Positions 25,951 through 34,679 of a stretch of DNA of 64,000 bases are shown in pieces. A program made the position numbers and the translations under genes. The notes beneath the pieces are model-generated. The model was not told the origin of the DNA and searched no databases. It saw only the letters and a list, made by a program, of their open reading frames with translations. Each line of letters begins with the position of its first letter. Within the stretch, counting starts at the first letter, position 1. The stretch is from Peribacillus simplex (GTDB lineage: Bacteria; Bacillota; Bacilli; Bacillales; DSM-1321), in assembly GCF_001542915.1 (NCBI RefSeq), contig NZ_LNNH01000027.1:62001-126000 (forward strand). Reading direction: 5' to 3'.

Positions 25951-26496
25951 ATGCTGATAAGGGAGGCAACGGTCGCCGATGCAGAAGGGATAGCGATCGT
26001 ACATGTAGACAGTTGGAGAACGACTTATAAAAATATCATTCCGAACGATTTTTTAGCGAAACCGTCCTACCACAAAAGAAAGGCTTCATGGATAGAGAAT
26101 ATATCGAATGAAGGGAATCACGTTTACGTAGCAGAAAATGGCGATGGAAGGATTGTCGGGTTCATTAATGGCGGAAAAAGGGCAAAAAATCCGGTTGCAG
26201 ATTCCGGTGACTTAACCGCCATATATATCGTCGAAGAATTTCAAGGAATGGGCATAGGCAAAAAGCTTCTGAAGCAACTGTTTTTGAAATTGGAAGAGCT
26301 GGGATTTCATTCGATTTTGGTCGAAGTGCTGGATGGAAACAAATCCCGATTTTTTTATGAAGCATTTGGAGCAAAGGTGATTAAGTCGGAACCCATCAAA
26401 ATCGCCGGCGAAGCATTAACGCTTTTGGTTTACGAATGGAAGGACACGGCCCTGGTATTGGATGCCAAGAATGTACGTGAAAGCGGAGGGAATTGA
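25951..26496 (+). CDS. GNAT-family N-acetyltransferase
   Basis: 181 aa acetyl-CoA-dependent acetyltransferase. N-terminal MLIREATVADAEGIAIVHVD, acetyl-CoA pyrophosphate loop FQGMGIGKKLLKQL, and the C-terminal FFYEAFGAK strand-helix. Start at the ATG after GAGGGGG; the longer frame begins inside a terminator. It overlaps closely with the DinB-like gene (start two bases after its stop), so the two form an operon. Substrate unknown. Confidence 0.85.
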   Translation: MLIREATVADAEGIAIVHVDSWRTTYKNIIPNDFLAKPSYHKRKASWIENISNEGNHVYVAENGDGRIVGFINGGKRAKNPVADSGDLTAIYIVEEFQGMGIGKKLLKQLFLKLEELGFHSILVEVLDGNKSRFFYEAFGAKVIKSEPIKIAGEALTLLVYEWKDTALVLDAKNVRESGGN

Positions 26497-26497
26497 A

Positions 26498-27025
26498 TTG
26501 GAGAAAAGGGAATTAAGAATCACTGCATTACCGGGATATGAAGGAGAAATTGGGCGGTGGCTCTGGTGTTTGGAAGATGTACGCCGTACGATCCTATCGC
26601 AATTAACCGGCGTCAGCCAAGCTATAATCGATACGAAGACGGCTGAACGGCAAACGATTGGCTCGCTGCTTTATCACATTGCATTGGTCGAGGCGGATTG
26701 GTTATACGAAGAAGTGCTTGTCAGGGAATGGGACCCGGAAATACTTGCGCTGTTTCCGGCAGACAGCCGTTCAGCGGATGGCTCCCTGACCCATATGGAG
26801 GGACAAACTGTAGAAGAACACGTGGACCGCCTGAACCGGGTACGCAAAGTTTTCCTCTCATATTTCCAAACAATGGACCTGGATGACTGGCGTAAACCAA
26901 GAATACTTGAAAAATATGACGTCACACCTGAATGGGTCGTTTACCATTTGATTGAACACGAATCCCATCACCGCGGACAAATCTTTCAACAACTGAGGCA
27001 ATTACGGAACGAAATAAAAAGTTAA
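26498..27025 (+). CDS. DinB-family (metal-dependent) protein
   Basis: 175 aa four-helix DinB/YfiT-type protein. The putative metal-binding histidines are in SLLYHIALVEADW and in the C-terminal EHESHHRGQ. Members include bacillithiol or thiol transferases, but most are unassigned. I start at TTG 26498, since GGAGGG stands eight bases before it and the GNAT stop codon ends just upstream; the frame is open further but lacks a site. Translationally linked to the GNAT gene. Confidence 0.8.
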   Translation: MEKRELRITALPGYEGEIGRWLWCLEDVRRTILSQLTGVSQAIIDTKTAERQTIGSLLYHIALVEADWLYEEVLVREWDPEILALFPADSRSADGSLTHMEGQTVEEHVDRLNRVRKVFLSYFQTMDLDDWRKPRILEKYDVTPEWVVYHLIEHESHHRGQIFQQLRQLRNEIKS

Positions 27026-27035
27026 CGACCGATCA

Positions 27036-27222
27036 AACTGGCGATAATCCGTCCGAGTGGAGTGAGAATTCGCCCCAGCTGGAGATAATTCGTCCAACCC
27101 GCATGAGAATTCGCCCCAGCGCGCGATAATTCGTCCAATCCGCGTGAGAATTCGTCCCAGCGCGGGATAATTCGTTCAACCCGCGTGAGAATCCGCCCCA
27201 GCACGCGTTAATCCGTCCCAGC
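27036..27222. repeat. Tandem repeat array 1, 41-bp unit made of two ~20-bp halves
   Basis: About four and a half imperfect copies. Each unit joins GATAATTCGTCCAA and TGAGAATTCGCCCCAG with CG-rich spacers (CCGCG, CGCGC). It lies between two convergent genes. Frames read through it give repetitive peptides and are not genes. See the related arrays at 52134, 56432 and 60309. Confidence 0.85.
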
Positions 27223-27255
27223 ATAAAAAATCCAGCCAACTGCAAAAACAAAAAC

Positions 27256-27281
27256 AATCTGTCCAGGATCCTGGACAGATT
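27256..27281. terminator. Bidirectional terminator
   Basis: Perfect palindrome with arms AATCTGTCCAG / CTGGACAGATT around GATC, with A-rich DNA on the left and T-rich DNA on the right. It serves brnQ (minus) and the GNAT-DinB operon (plus). Confidence 0.85.
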
Positions 27282-27298
27282 ATTTTGCTGTTTTTTTA

Positions 27299-28633
27299 TT
27301 AGTCGATTTGATGGTTGTGGCTCGGGCGTATGAGGCTGCTGGCGTAACCGACGAGTCCTCCTACGATGGCCGGGATGATCCATCCTAGTCCTTCCCCATA
27401 TAAAGGAAGGATTGCATTAAAGAAAGTATCGATGAATGAAATGTGAATGCCAGCTCCGCTTAATCCATCAAATAAGCTGACGATGAAGGTCAGCAGTAAG
27501 CTGCCTTGATACACTTCCGGTTTCCCTTTGAATAGAGAATGGAAGAATGTTAAGAAAATCAATACGATGGCCAACGGGTAAATGGCTGTCATCACAGGTA
27601 CGGAAATGGCAATGAGCTGGGTCAGGCCGATATTGGCAACTATTGCACTGAAGACCGATAAGCTGATCGCAATGGTTTTGTATGGCAGATTCGGGAATAG
27701 CTTATGGAAGTATGTCGAGCAAGACGTTATCAGTCCTACACTTGTCGTTATACAGGCTACCGTAATCATTAGTCCCAATAGGATTCCGCCGTACGCCCCA
27801 AAGTAGTAATCCGATACTTTGGCCAAGACGATCCCTCCGTTGTCCAGATGTCCCAGCTTTTCTACGCTGGAAGCTCCCATATAGGAAAGGGCCGTATAAA
27901 TCGTTGCAAGGATGATGGCAGCAATGGCGGTTGCTTTTCCGCAAACGATCATGATTTGTTTTTTTGTTGTGGCGCCTTTTGCTTTGATGGCATTAATGAT
28001 GATGATACCAAAAACAAAGGATGCAAGTGTATCCATCGTTAAATACCCTTCTTTGAATCCATTGAAAAATGGTTGAATGGTATAGTTACTGGCAGGTGCT
28101 TGAAAGTCCCCGATTGGATGAACGAATGCGACCACCACGAGAATTCCAATGAACGTTAACTTGATCGGTGTCAAAACTTTCCCCACAATTTCGACAATTT
28201 TCGCAGGATTGAGCGAAAGAAGACACGTTACTGTGAAAAAGATGATGGTGAAAATGATTAAAGGCAGTGGTCCTGGATTTTCGGGTAAGAAAGGTTTCAC
28301 ACCGATTTCAAAGGATACGTTACCTGTTCGTGGTATTGCGAATAGCGGCCCGATCGCTAAATATAGAACGGTTGTGAAGACAATCCCAAACACCGGATGT
28401 ACGCGACTCGCTAGCGACTGTAAATCATCTTTTCCTGAAAAGCCAAGCGCCATTACACCGAGTAAAGGCAGTCCGACTCCCGTTACCAAGAACCCGGCAT
28501 TGGCAATCCAGACATTCATTCCTGCCGATTGACCAAGCATTGGCGGGAAGATTAAATTTCCTGCCCCAAAGAATAAAGCGAACAGCATGAAACCGATCAC
28601 TACTATGAATGAAGATGGCACTTTATTAGACAC
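27299..28633 (-). CDS. brnQ: Branched-chain amino acid transporter, LIVCS family
   Basis: 444 aa, twelve membrane segments. Sodium- or proton-coupled importer of leucine, isoleucine and valine. Diagnostic first helix FMLFALFFGAGNLIFPPMLG, followed by NAGFLVTGVGLPLLGV, FAIPRTGNVSFEIG and, late, YPLAIVLIFLTFFHSLF. The start codon is GTG, seven bases after GGAGG. A CodY box sits within its promoter, fitting repression when branched-chain amino acids and GTP are plentiful. Single-gene unit. Confidence 0.93.
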   Translation of the reverse strand: MSNKVPSSFIVVIGFMLFALFFGAGNLIFPPMLGQSAGMNVWIANAGFLVTGVGLPLLGVMALGFSGKDDLQSLASRVHPVFGIVFTTVLYLAIGPLFAIPRTGNVSFEIGVKPFLPENPGPLPLIIFTIIFFTVTCLLSLNPAKIVEIVGKVLTPIKLTFIGILVVVAFVHPIGDFQAPASNYTIQPFFNGFKEGYLTMDTLASFVFGIIIINAIKAKGATTKKQIMIVCGKATAIAAIILATIYTALSYMGASSVEKLGHLDNGGIVLAKVSDYYFGAYGGILLGLMITVACITTSVGLITSCSTYFHKLFPNLPYKTIAISLSVFSAIVANIGLTQLIAISVPVMTAIYPLAIVLIFLTFFHSLFKGKPEVYQGSLLLTFIVSLFDGLSGAGIHISFIDTFFNAILPLYGEGLGWIIPAIVGGLVGYASSLIRPSHNHQID

Positions 28634-28678
28634 ATTAAAACCTCCATGAATTTACCCATAATTTACTATTTTAAAAAA

Positions 28679-28707
28679 TAATTAAATTTTCTAAAAATTG
28701 TAGACAA
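28679..28707 (-). promoter_or_regulatory. brnQ promoter with CodY box in the spacer
   Basis: Minus-strand TTGTCT and TAATTA are 17 bases apart. The spacer (28685-28699) reads AATTTTTAGAAAATT, one mismatch from the CodY box AATTTTCWGAAAATT. The remaining 230 bases up to the next gene are AT-rich without further features. Confidence 0.7.
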
Positions 28708-28944
28708 ACTAATATTTAAGACCATTTCGTATTATATCTAAATAAAATTGATATTTCAATATATTTTTTGAATTTTATTGCCAAATCTTTTGCCCAGGTC
28801 TCCGTTTCCAGCTTTCCTTATCTTATTTTGAGCATCTAAAAGCAACTCATACCATTAAGTTGCAATCAATCATGAACGATAGGTAATCATTGCACATAAA
28901 TTAAAAGGATATCATTTTGGGACGTTTATTGGAGGGATTGGGTC

Positions 28945-29433
28945 ATGATTAGTTTTAAACCGTTTCATGGAATCGTCACCATGGTCAGTGATTTTCCAAC
29001 CGGGCAAAATGGTGAGCGGGAGGGCTGCTATAAATTAGTATCGGTGGAAGATAGGGGGACATCCGTGAATTTCGTCGTGTCACCCCGCACGTACTTCGTC
29101 GACCAGGCAATGGTGTCGGTAGGTGATCGGGTAACTGGATATTATGATGAAAATGCGGCTGTTCCTCTTATTTACCCGCCGCAATATCGGACACTTATCA
29201 TGGTGAAGGATCGTCCATATCAAAACGTGAAGGTGGATTATTTTAACGACCAGCTGGAGAGCCGGGATGGTCAATTGAGATTGAATCTTTCCTCGTTCAC
29301 GCAAATCGTTTTACAAAACGGGCAACCTTTTTCGAGATCTCCTGAAAACCGAAATCTCATTGTCATCTATGGACCTGCCACCAAAAGCATCCCTGCCCAA
29401 ACCACGCCATATCGAATCATCGTTTGGTGTTAA
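28945..29433 (+). CDS. Hypothetical protein, 162 aa
   Basis: Soluble, beta-rich protein beginning MISFKPFHGIVTMVSDF, with several strand-like stretches (NFVVSPRTYFVD, VGDRVTGYYDENAAVPLIYP, QYRTLIMVKDR) and ending PYRIIVWC. No family I can name with confidence; the layout recalls OB-like small domains found in bacilli. GGAGGG lies before the ATG. Its 3' end is convergent with an SDR gene, separated by a hairpin. Confidence 0.65.
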   Translation: MISFKPFHGIVTMVSDFPTGQNGEREGCYKLVSVEDRGTSVNFVVSPRTYFVDQAMVSVGDRVTGYYDENAAVPLIYPPQYRTLIMVKDRPYQNVKVDYFNDQLESRDGQLRLNLSSFTQIVLQNGQPFSRSPENRNLIVIYGPATKSIPAQTTPYRIIVWC

Positions 29434-29441
29434 GGAAAAAG

Positions 29442-29474
29442 AAACGACCGGAAGCATCAGGCTTGCGGTCGTTT
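29442..29474. terminator. Intrinsic terminator between convergent genes
   Basis: AAACGACCG / CGGTCGTTT stem; on the minus strand it is followed by TCTTTTTCC, so it mainly ends the SDR gene. Confidence 0.7.
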
Positions 29475-29482
29475 GGGGCTTG

Positions 29483-30349
29483 TTAAGAAGACATCGTGAT
29501 GCCGCCGTTGATATGGATGCACTGTCCTGTTATATACGCTCCTTCATCAGATGCGAGCAGTACATAAGCCCCGGCGTGATCTGCCGGCTGCCCAGGGCGG
29601 CCAAGCGGTGCCTCCGTGCCGAATTCAGCTACGCTTTGTTCGTCGAACGTCGCCGGTATGAGCGGGGTCCAGATTGGGCCTGGGGCCACCATATTGACGC
29701 GGATCCCTTTCTTTGCCACGTTCTGGGCGAGACTGCGTGTGAAGCCGACGATTGCCCCTTTTGTCGCCGTATAGTCCATCAATGTCGCGTGTCCTCTGTA
29801 GGGGTTGATGGAGGTCGTGTTAATGACGGAATTACCTTGCTTCATATGCGGAACCGCATGCTTGCTCATGTAGAATACGGAATATATATTGGTGCGGAAC
29901 GTCTTGTCCCATTGCTCGTCCGTGATATCCTCAATATTTTCCGTCGGGTATTGCACCGCAGCGTTATTCACAAGGATATCCAGCTTGCCGAATTCGTCGA
30001 CTGTTTTTTTGATCAATTCCTTGCAGGTCGCTTCCTCCGATACATCTCCTGGCAGCAAGAGGCAGCGAACGCCTTCCGCTTCAATCAGCTGCTTCGTTTC
30101 CTCTGCATCACTGTGCTCATCCAAATAATTCACCACGACATGAGCCCCTTCTTTTGCATACGCCATCGCAACCGCACGCCCGATGCCGCTATCGCCGCCA
30201 GTAATCAGTGCGACGCGGTCCTTCAGTTTATCGCTTCCTTTGTAATCTTTCGGCTGAATCGGCAGTGGATCCATCTTTGATTCGATGCCGGGCTGCCTTG
30301 GCTGTGTTTGTCCGGGCTGTCCATTTTTTTGCTGTTCATATATATTCAA
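29483..30349 (-). CDS. Short-chain dehydrogenase of the general-stress type (YhxD/YdaD-like)
   Basis: 288 aa SDR with the long polar N-terminal arm (rich in Q, P and G, residues 1-40) typical of this subfamily. TGGDSGIG cofactor motif at about 50, NNAAVQ at about 130, Ser in NTTSINPYRG and Tyr193/Lys197 in YTATK. The C-terminus GQCIHINGG is canonical. The start is TTG, seven bases after GGGGAG. Related Bacillus subtilis genes belong to the sigma-B stress regulon, but I see no clear sigma-B promoter here. Confidence 0.88.
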   Translation of the reverse strand: MNIYEQQKNGQPGQTQPRQPGIESKMDPLPIQPKDYKGSDKLKDRVALITGGDSGIGRAVAMAYAKEGAHVVVNYLDEHSDAEETKQLIEAEGVRCLLLPGDVSEEATCKELIKKTVDEFGKLDILVNNAAVQYPTENIEDITDEQWDKTFRTNIYSVFYMSKHAVPHMKQGNSVINTTSINPYRGHATLMDYTATKGAIVGFTRSLAQNVAKKGIRVNMVAPGPIWTPLIPATFDEQSVAEFGTEAPLGRPGQPADHAGAYVLLASDEGAYITGQCIHINGGITMSS

Positions 30350-30564
30350 GAAAATCTCCCCTTATATGATTTGATGTATGGATACTTTAGCCGTTAAGAA
30401 GGGCAGATAAACATCATGGTTGTGTAAGGGTCCCGTTTAAGGGCATACCAAACCAAGCATGAGAGGGAATGGTGCAATCATGAAAGTTTCGCCAAATCAC
30501 CCCGAATTTCCGTAACAAAGAAAAATACAGCTTAATATGATATCACGAAGGAAGGGGCGGAAAA

Positions 30565-32022
30565 ATGGCAGCTATTAACGGAAATCAGTATATTGATCGG
30601 ATTGACCGGCTAAAAGCGACTGTATGGATCGATGGAGATCTTGTGACGGGAAAGATTTCGGAGCATCCTGCATTTAAGGGTGTCATGAAAAGCCAAGGAA
30701 AATTATATGATTTCCAGCTTGAAGACCGAATCAAACAAAAAATGACTTATCTATCCCCCTTAACGGGAAAACCGGTGGGAATGTCCTACTTACAGCCAAA
30801 GACAATCGATGATTTAGTCAACAGGCGCACCATGATTCAAGATTGGGCGAAGCTGAACAATGGGATGATGGGCAGAAGTCCGGATTATATGAATACGGTC
30901 ATCATGGCATTTGCGTCTTCTGTAGGCTTATTGGCAGGCAAAGCGAATTGTTATCCAGAACATATAACGAATTTCTATGAATATGCACGCGAAAATGATT
31001 TATCGATCACTCATACATTTATTGATCCGCAGGTAAATCGGGCCCACTATCATTTTGAAAATGCGGAGGAGCCGATTGCAGCAAAAATCGTCGAAAGAAA
31101 TGCTGAGGGAATCGTGATCAACGGTGCGAAGGTATTGGCGACACAGGGCGGGATAACGGATGAAATATTAGTATTGTCAGCAGCAGGATTCGGGGGGAAG
31201 GATCAAGGTTTTTCATTCAGCATTCCCAGCAACAGCAAGGGCTTGAAATTCATCTGCAGGGATTCCTTTGTTGGCGGGGAATCTGCATTCGATCATCCTT
31301 TGAGTTCGAGATTTGAAGAAATGGATACGATTGTTGTTTTTGACCATGTATTGGTCCCCTGGGATCGGGTATTTTATTTTGATAATCGTGAAATCTCCAA
31401 TACCTTCATGAATTCCAGTTCATTTTCCGCTTTCACCATGCATCAGGTTGTAGCCAGACGGATCGTTAAAACTGAATTCATTCTAGGCATTGTGCAATCC
31501 ATCATCGAGACGATAAATATTGGCGCCTACCAGCATGTCCAAGAAAAAGCGACCGAAATCATCGTTGCCCTGGAGACGATGAAAGCCTTGCTGTTTAAAG
31601 CGGAAATGGAAGCGCAAGTAGATGAATGGGGTTACATGAGGCCAGATCAATTAACGCTTCAAATTGCCTGTAATTTGTTTCCCAAAATTTATCCAAGGTT
31701 TACGGAAATCATTCAATTGCTAGGTGCAAGCGGGTTAATGACGACCCCTACAGAAAATGCGTTCCGATCCGGGATCAGAAAAGATTTAGATCGATATTTG
31801 CAAGGCGCATCCAAAAATGCAGAAGATCGCACTAAGCTTTTTCGTTTGGCATGGGATATGTGCATGAGTTCATTTGGTACAAGAGAAACGTTATACGAAC
31901 GGTTTTTCTTTGGTGATCCAATCAGGATTGCAAGCCAATTGTATTCTTCCTATGATTCTACACCCTATGTAAAACGCGTGGAATCCATTTTGTCGTCCAC
32001 TGACCGCTTAGCCGATGATTGA
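30565..32022 (+). CDS. hpaB: 4-hydroxyphenylacetate 3-monooxygenase, oxygenase component (HpaB/YoaI-like)
   Basis: 485 aa, full length. Flavin-dependent oxygenase of the HpaB/PvcC family that ortho-hydroxylates phenolic substrates using reduced FAD from a separate reductase. Seen: N-terminal YIDRIDRLKATVWIDGD, central THTFIDPQVNR and NAEGIVINGAKVLATQG, FDHVLVPWDRVFYF, and a helical C-terminus with GTRETLYERFFFGDP. GGAAGGGGCGG precedes the ATG. No reductase (HpaC) or catabolic genes for homoprotocatechuate are nearby, so the partner must be elsewhere and the true substrate is open. Confidence 0.85.
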   Translation: MAAINGNQYIDRIDRLKATVWIDGDLVTGKISEHPAFKGVMKSQGKLYDFQLEDRIKQKMTYLSPLTGKPVGMSYLQPKTIDDLVNRRTMIQDWAKLNNGMMGRSPDYMNTVIMAFASSVGLLAGKANCYPEHITNFYEYARENDLSITHTFIDPQVNRAHYHFENAEEPIAAKIVERNAEGIVINGAKVLATQGGITDEILVLSAAGFGGKDQGFSFSIPSNSKGLKFICRDSFVGGESAFDHPLSSRFEEMDTIVVFDHVLVPWDRVFYFDNREISNTFMNSSSFSAFTMHQVVARRIVKTEFILGIVQSIIETINIGAYQHVQEKATEIIVALETMKALLFKAEMEAQVDEWGYMRPDQLTLQIACNLFPKIYPRFTEIIQLLGASGLMTTPTENAFRSGIRKDLDRYLQGASKNAEDRTKLFRLAWDMCMSSFGTRETLYERFFFGDPIRIASQLYSSYDSTPYVKRVESILSSTDRLADD

Positions 32023-32232
32023 TTCGGCCTTTCGTCATTTGCTTGACTATCATCCACATCAAGTAGCCCAAAACACGCAATCGCTAAGGTGTTTGATGGA
32101 CTACTTTTTTTAGTGTCTTTTACATCCCAGCCAATGGCGGCGGGCGAATCTGGCATCGGCAAACCGACTCCATTGTAACGGCACCCTTTTTCAAAGTTGT
32201 CTGAATTTTAATTTTTGGTGTGGGAAAAACCG

Positions 32233-32317
32233 TTGACAACAAATAGGTCCAAGTATATATTTATTTTAAGTAAAAATTTTACTTAAATTTTTTTATCGGT
32301 AGTTGAAAGCGCATTCA
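32233..32317 (+). promoter_or_regulatory. Promoter, LacI-type operator and cre of the sugar ABC operon
   Basis: TTGACA (32233) and TATATT (32256) with a 17-base spacer. Four bases downstream is a perfect dyad of two 11-base arms around one base (32265-32287, arms TTTAAGTAAAA and TTTTACTTAAA). A cre-like site TTGAAAGCGCATTCA follows at 32303-32317. Placement over and after the transcription start implies repression by both the local LacI-type regulator and CcpA. Confidence 0.75.
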
Positions 32318-32423
32318 TCAAAACGGGAGGTGTGTTGCTGATAGAAGGGGAACGATGTCTTACGATCATCCATTCCTGATTGTATTCAAGTGGATCGAAA
32401 TAAACATAAGGGAGTTAACCTAG

Positions 32424-33695
32424 ATGAAAAAGAAAAAGCTAATCGGCGCTGTCTTGGCAACAGCGCTTGCGATAGGATCTTTGGCTGCTTGTTCCAATGA
32501 AGATAAAGCTTCGACCTCCGGTGATGAAGGCAACGGTAAAAAGATCACATTTTGGACACCATTTTCTGGTGCGGATGGCCCGAGAATGAAGAATATTGTC
32601 GAGAACTATAATAAATCGCAGTCTGAATATGAAGTGAATATGCAAATCGTTCCGCAATCGGATTATTATAAAACGGTCGATGTAGCATTTTCCGGTCAAA
32701 AAAATGCTCCTGATCTATTAATCATGCATACCGATCAGTTAACGAACTATGTGGAAAAGAATCTAGTGAAAGATGTTAGCGAGACAGTGGCATCTGCAGG
32801 TATCAAACAAGAGGACTATTCCGAAACGGCCTGGGGAGCCGGGACAGTGGACGGAAAGCAATATGCGATCCCGTTGGATATCCATCCCCTGCTTCTGTAT
32901 TACAACAAGGACTTGTTCAAGGCTGCTGGTTTGGATCCTGAAAAGGCCCCGGTGAATCGGGACGAGTTCCTCCGTTTTGCGAAAAAGTTAACGGACAAGT
33001 CAAAGGGACAATATGGCTATGTCGTGCCGACTCTTTGGCCGAATCAGTTCATTTACCCGACGATCTTCTATCAAAATGGCGGGGAATTCTTAAAGGATGG
33101 CAAGCCTGATTACAATAGCCCGGCTGGTGTTGAAGCATTGACCTTCCTGGCGGATCTTATCCACAAGCAGAAGGTGTCCCCGGCCAATGTTCAGCAAGAT
33201 GGAGAAGTGAACCTTTTCCTTCAAGGCAAAAATGCGATGCAGTTCAATGGACCGTGGATGATGGAGCAGTGGGACAAGGCAGGCATTAATTATGGGGTTG
33301 CCGAAGTGCCGCAATTGGGAACGGAAAAACAAGCGGTATATGCAAATGGTCATAATTTTGTCATACCCGCTACTGTTAAAGATAAAGAAAAGTTGGCCGC
33401 CATCAATGATTTCCTGAAATTCGCTGCCAAGAACACATTGGAATGGGCAAAATCAGGTCAAGCCCCTGCTTCCAAGGCAATCTATGAGCAAAATGAAGAA
33501 TTTAAAAGCATGGTTCAACAGCCTAAGGTTGCCGCTTCGTTTGAATACGCCAAGTTTGCCCCAAGAATTGCAAACTGGGGCCAGATCTCAGATCCATTAT
33601 GGGCTGAAGTGAATCTGGCGTTATTAGGGAAAAAAGATCCAAAACAGGCGTTGGATGATGCAACGAAAAAAGCCGACCAGATCTTGAATAAATGA
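32424..33695 (+). CDS. Sugar ABC transporter substrate-binding lipoprotein
   Basis: 423 aa family-1 extracellular solute-binding protein. Lipoprotein signal with lipobox LAAC (Cys23), then ITFWTPFSGADGPRM, KNAPDLLIMHTDQL, PLDIHPLLLYYNKDLF, and FQF-type binding-site stretch NAMQFNGPWMMEQWDK. Lipid-anchored outside the membrane, it should bind an oligosaccharide or galactoside for the two permeases encoded next. Resembles the GanS/CycB-MalE branch. GGGAG lies before the ATG; the leader holds the operator and cre. No ATPase gene is in this operon, so a shared MsmX-type ATPase is likely used. Confidence 0.9.
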   Translation: MKKKKLIGAVLATALAIGSLAACSNEDKASTSGDEGNGKKITFWTPFSGADGPRMKNIVENYNKSQSEYEVNMQIVPQSDYYKTVDVAFSGQKNAPDLLIMHTDQLTNYVEKNLVKDVSETVASAGIKQEDYSETAWGAGTVDGKQYAIPLDIHPLLLYYNKDLFKAAGLDPEKAPVNRDEFLRFAKKLTDKSKGQYGYVVPTLWPNQFIYPTIFYQNGGEFLKDGKPDYNSPAGVEALTFLADLIHKQKVSPANVQQDGEVNLFLQGKNAMQFNGPWMMEQWDKAGINYGVAEVPQLGTEKQAVYANGHNFVIPATVKDKEKLAAINDFLKFAAKNTLEWAKSGQAPASKAIYEQNEEFKSMVQQPKVAASFEYAKFAPRIANWGQISDPLWAEVNLALLGKKDPKQALDDATKKADQILNK

Positions 33696-33776
33696 CTTGA
33701 AGGGGGCGGCAGGTGAATATCACTTGCTTCCTCCTATTATTATATCGACCGCAGAGATTAATAAGGAGAGAAACCT

Positions 33777-34679
33777 ATGCAGCGAACATCGTGGAAATCG
33801 AAAGCCACTTCCAGTTTATTTGTCTTACCGTACTTGATCTTGTTTACTGTTTTTCTCATAGCACCGATTGGATATGGGGTCTGGATCAGTTTGCACGATT
33901 GGGATTTGCTGAATCCGGTCAAAGAGTTCGTCGGGCTTAAAAACTACCTGAATATTTTTGACTCTGAATCCTATCTGCACAATTTATTTTTTGAGGGACT
34001 GAAAAATACGTTCTTGTTCGTCCTCTTCAGTGTGCCATTACTTGTCGCCGTCGGGCTTGGTTTAGCGCTGCTGCTGAATGCCCTGCCAAAGAAACTGACA
34101 GGTCTATTCCGAACTGCTTATTTCATCCCCTACTCTGTATCCGTTTCCATCGTTGCCATCATCTGGCTTTGGATATTTGATACGAACAGTGGCTTAATCA
34201 ATCAATATCTCCAGAAGGTAGGGCTTTCGGCAATCCCTTGGCTGACGGATATCCCTTGGGCCTGGGTTTCCATCATCATCGCGACGCTTTGGTGGACGAT
34301 AGGATTCAATATGGTAATCTTTACCAATGCCTTGAATGAGGTATCGGAGGAATTATATGAAGCCGGTTCATTGGATGGGGCCAACAGATGGCAGACCTTC
34401 TTTCACATTACGCTGCCGACCATCAAGCCAACGATGCTATTCGTCACCCTTACCTCGACGATCGCATCCTTCAATATCTATGGCCAGCCTTATTTGATGA
34501 CCAGGGGCGGTCCCGGCACATCAACGCAGGTCCTCCTGATGAATATTGTCGAGGAGGGCTTCAATCAGCGGCAATTGGGAAATGCCGCAGCGATGTCGAT
34601 ATTGATGGCCCTGATCATGATCATCATCTCACTCGTTCAATTTAGACTGACTAGGGAAAAGAAGGAGGCAATGAAGTAA
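33777..34679 (+). CDS. Sugar ABC transporter permease (MalF/GanP-like)
   Basis: 300 aa, six membrane helices. The ABC-interacting EAA loop reads ELYEAGSLDGANRWQTFFHI, then TLPTIKPTML. AAGGAG precedes the ATG. It sits 81 bases after the binding-protein gene, with the second permease gene directly following its stop codon. Partner permeases form the channel for the sugar bound by the lipoprotein. Confidence 0.9.
   Translation: MQRTSWKSKATSSLFVLPYLILFTVFLIAPIGYGVWISLHDWDLLNPVKEFVGLKNYLNIFDSESYLHNLFFEGLKNTFLFVLFSVPLLVAVGLGLALLLNALPKKLTGLFRTAYFIPYSVSVSIVAIIWLWIFDTNSGLINQYLQKVGLSAIPWLTDIPWAWVSIIIATLWWTIGFNMVIFTNALNEVSEELYEAGSLDGANRWQTFFHITLPTIKPTMLFVTLTSTIASFNIYGQPYLMTRGGPGTSTQVLLMNIVEEGFNQRQLGNAAAMSILMALIMIIISLVQFRLTREKKEAMK

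Noticed and set aside
27036-27222. CRISPR array
   Set aside because: Copies are degenerate, spacers are not unique sequences of constant length, and there are no cas genes.
27022-27383. Open frames with WTNY/EFSRG repeats on the minus strand
   Set aside because: They are translations of tandem array 1 and the brnQ 3' end, not genes.
29360-30280. 306-codon open frame antisense to the SDR gene
   Set aside because: Exact shadow of a well-supported SDR; Cys/Arg-rich translation, no ribosome binding site and no family motif.
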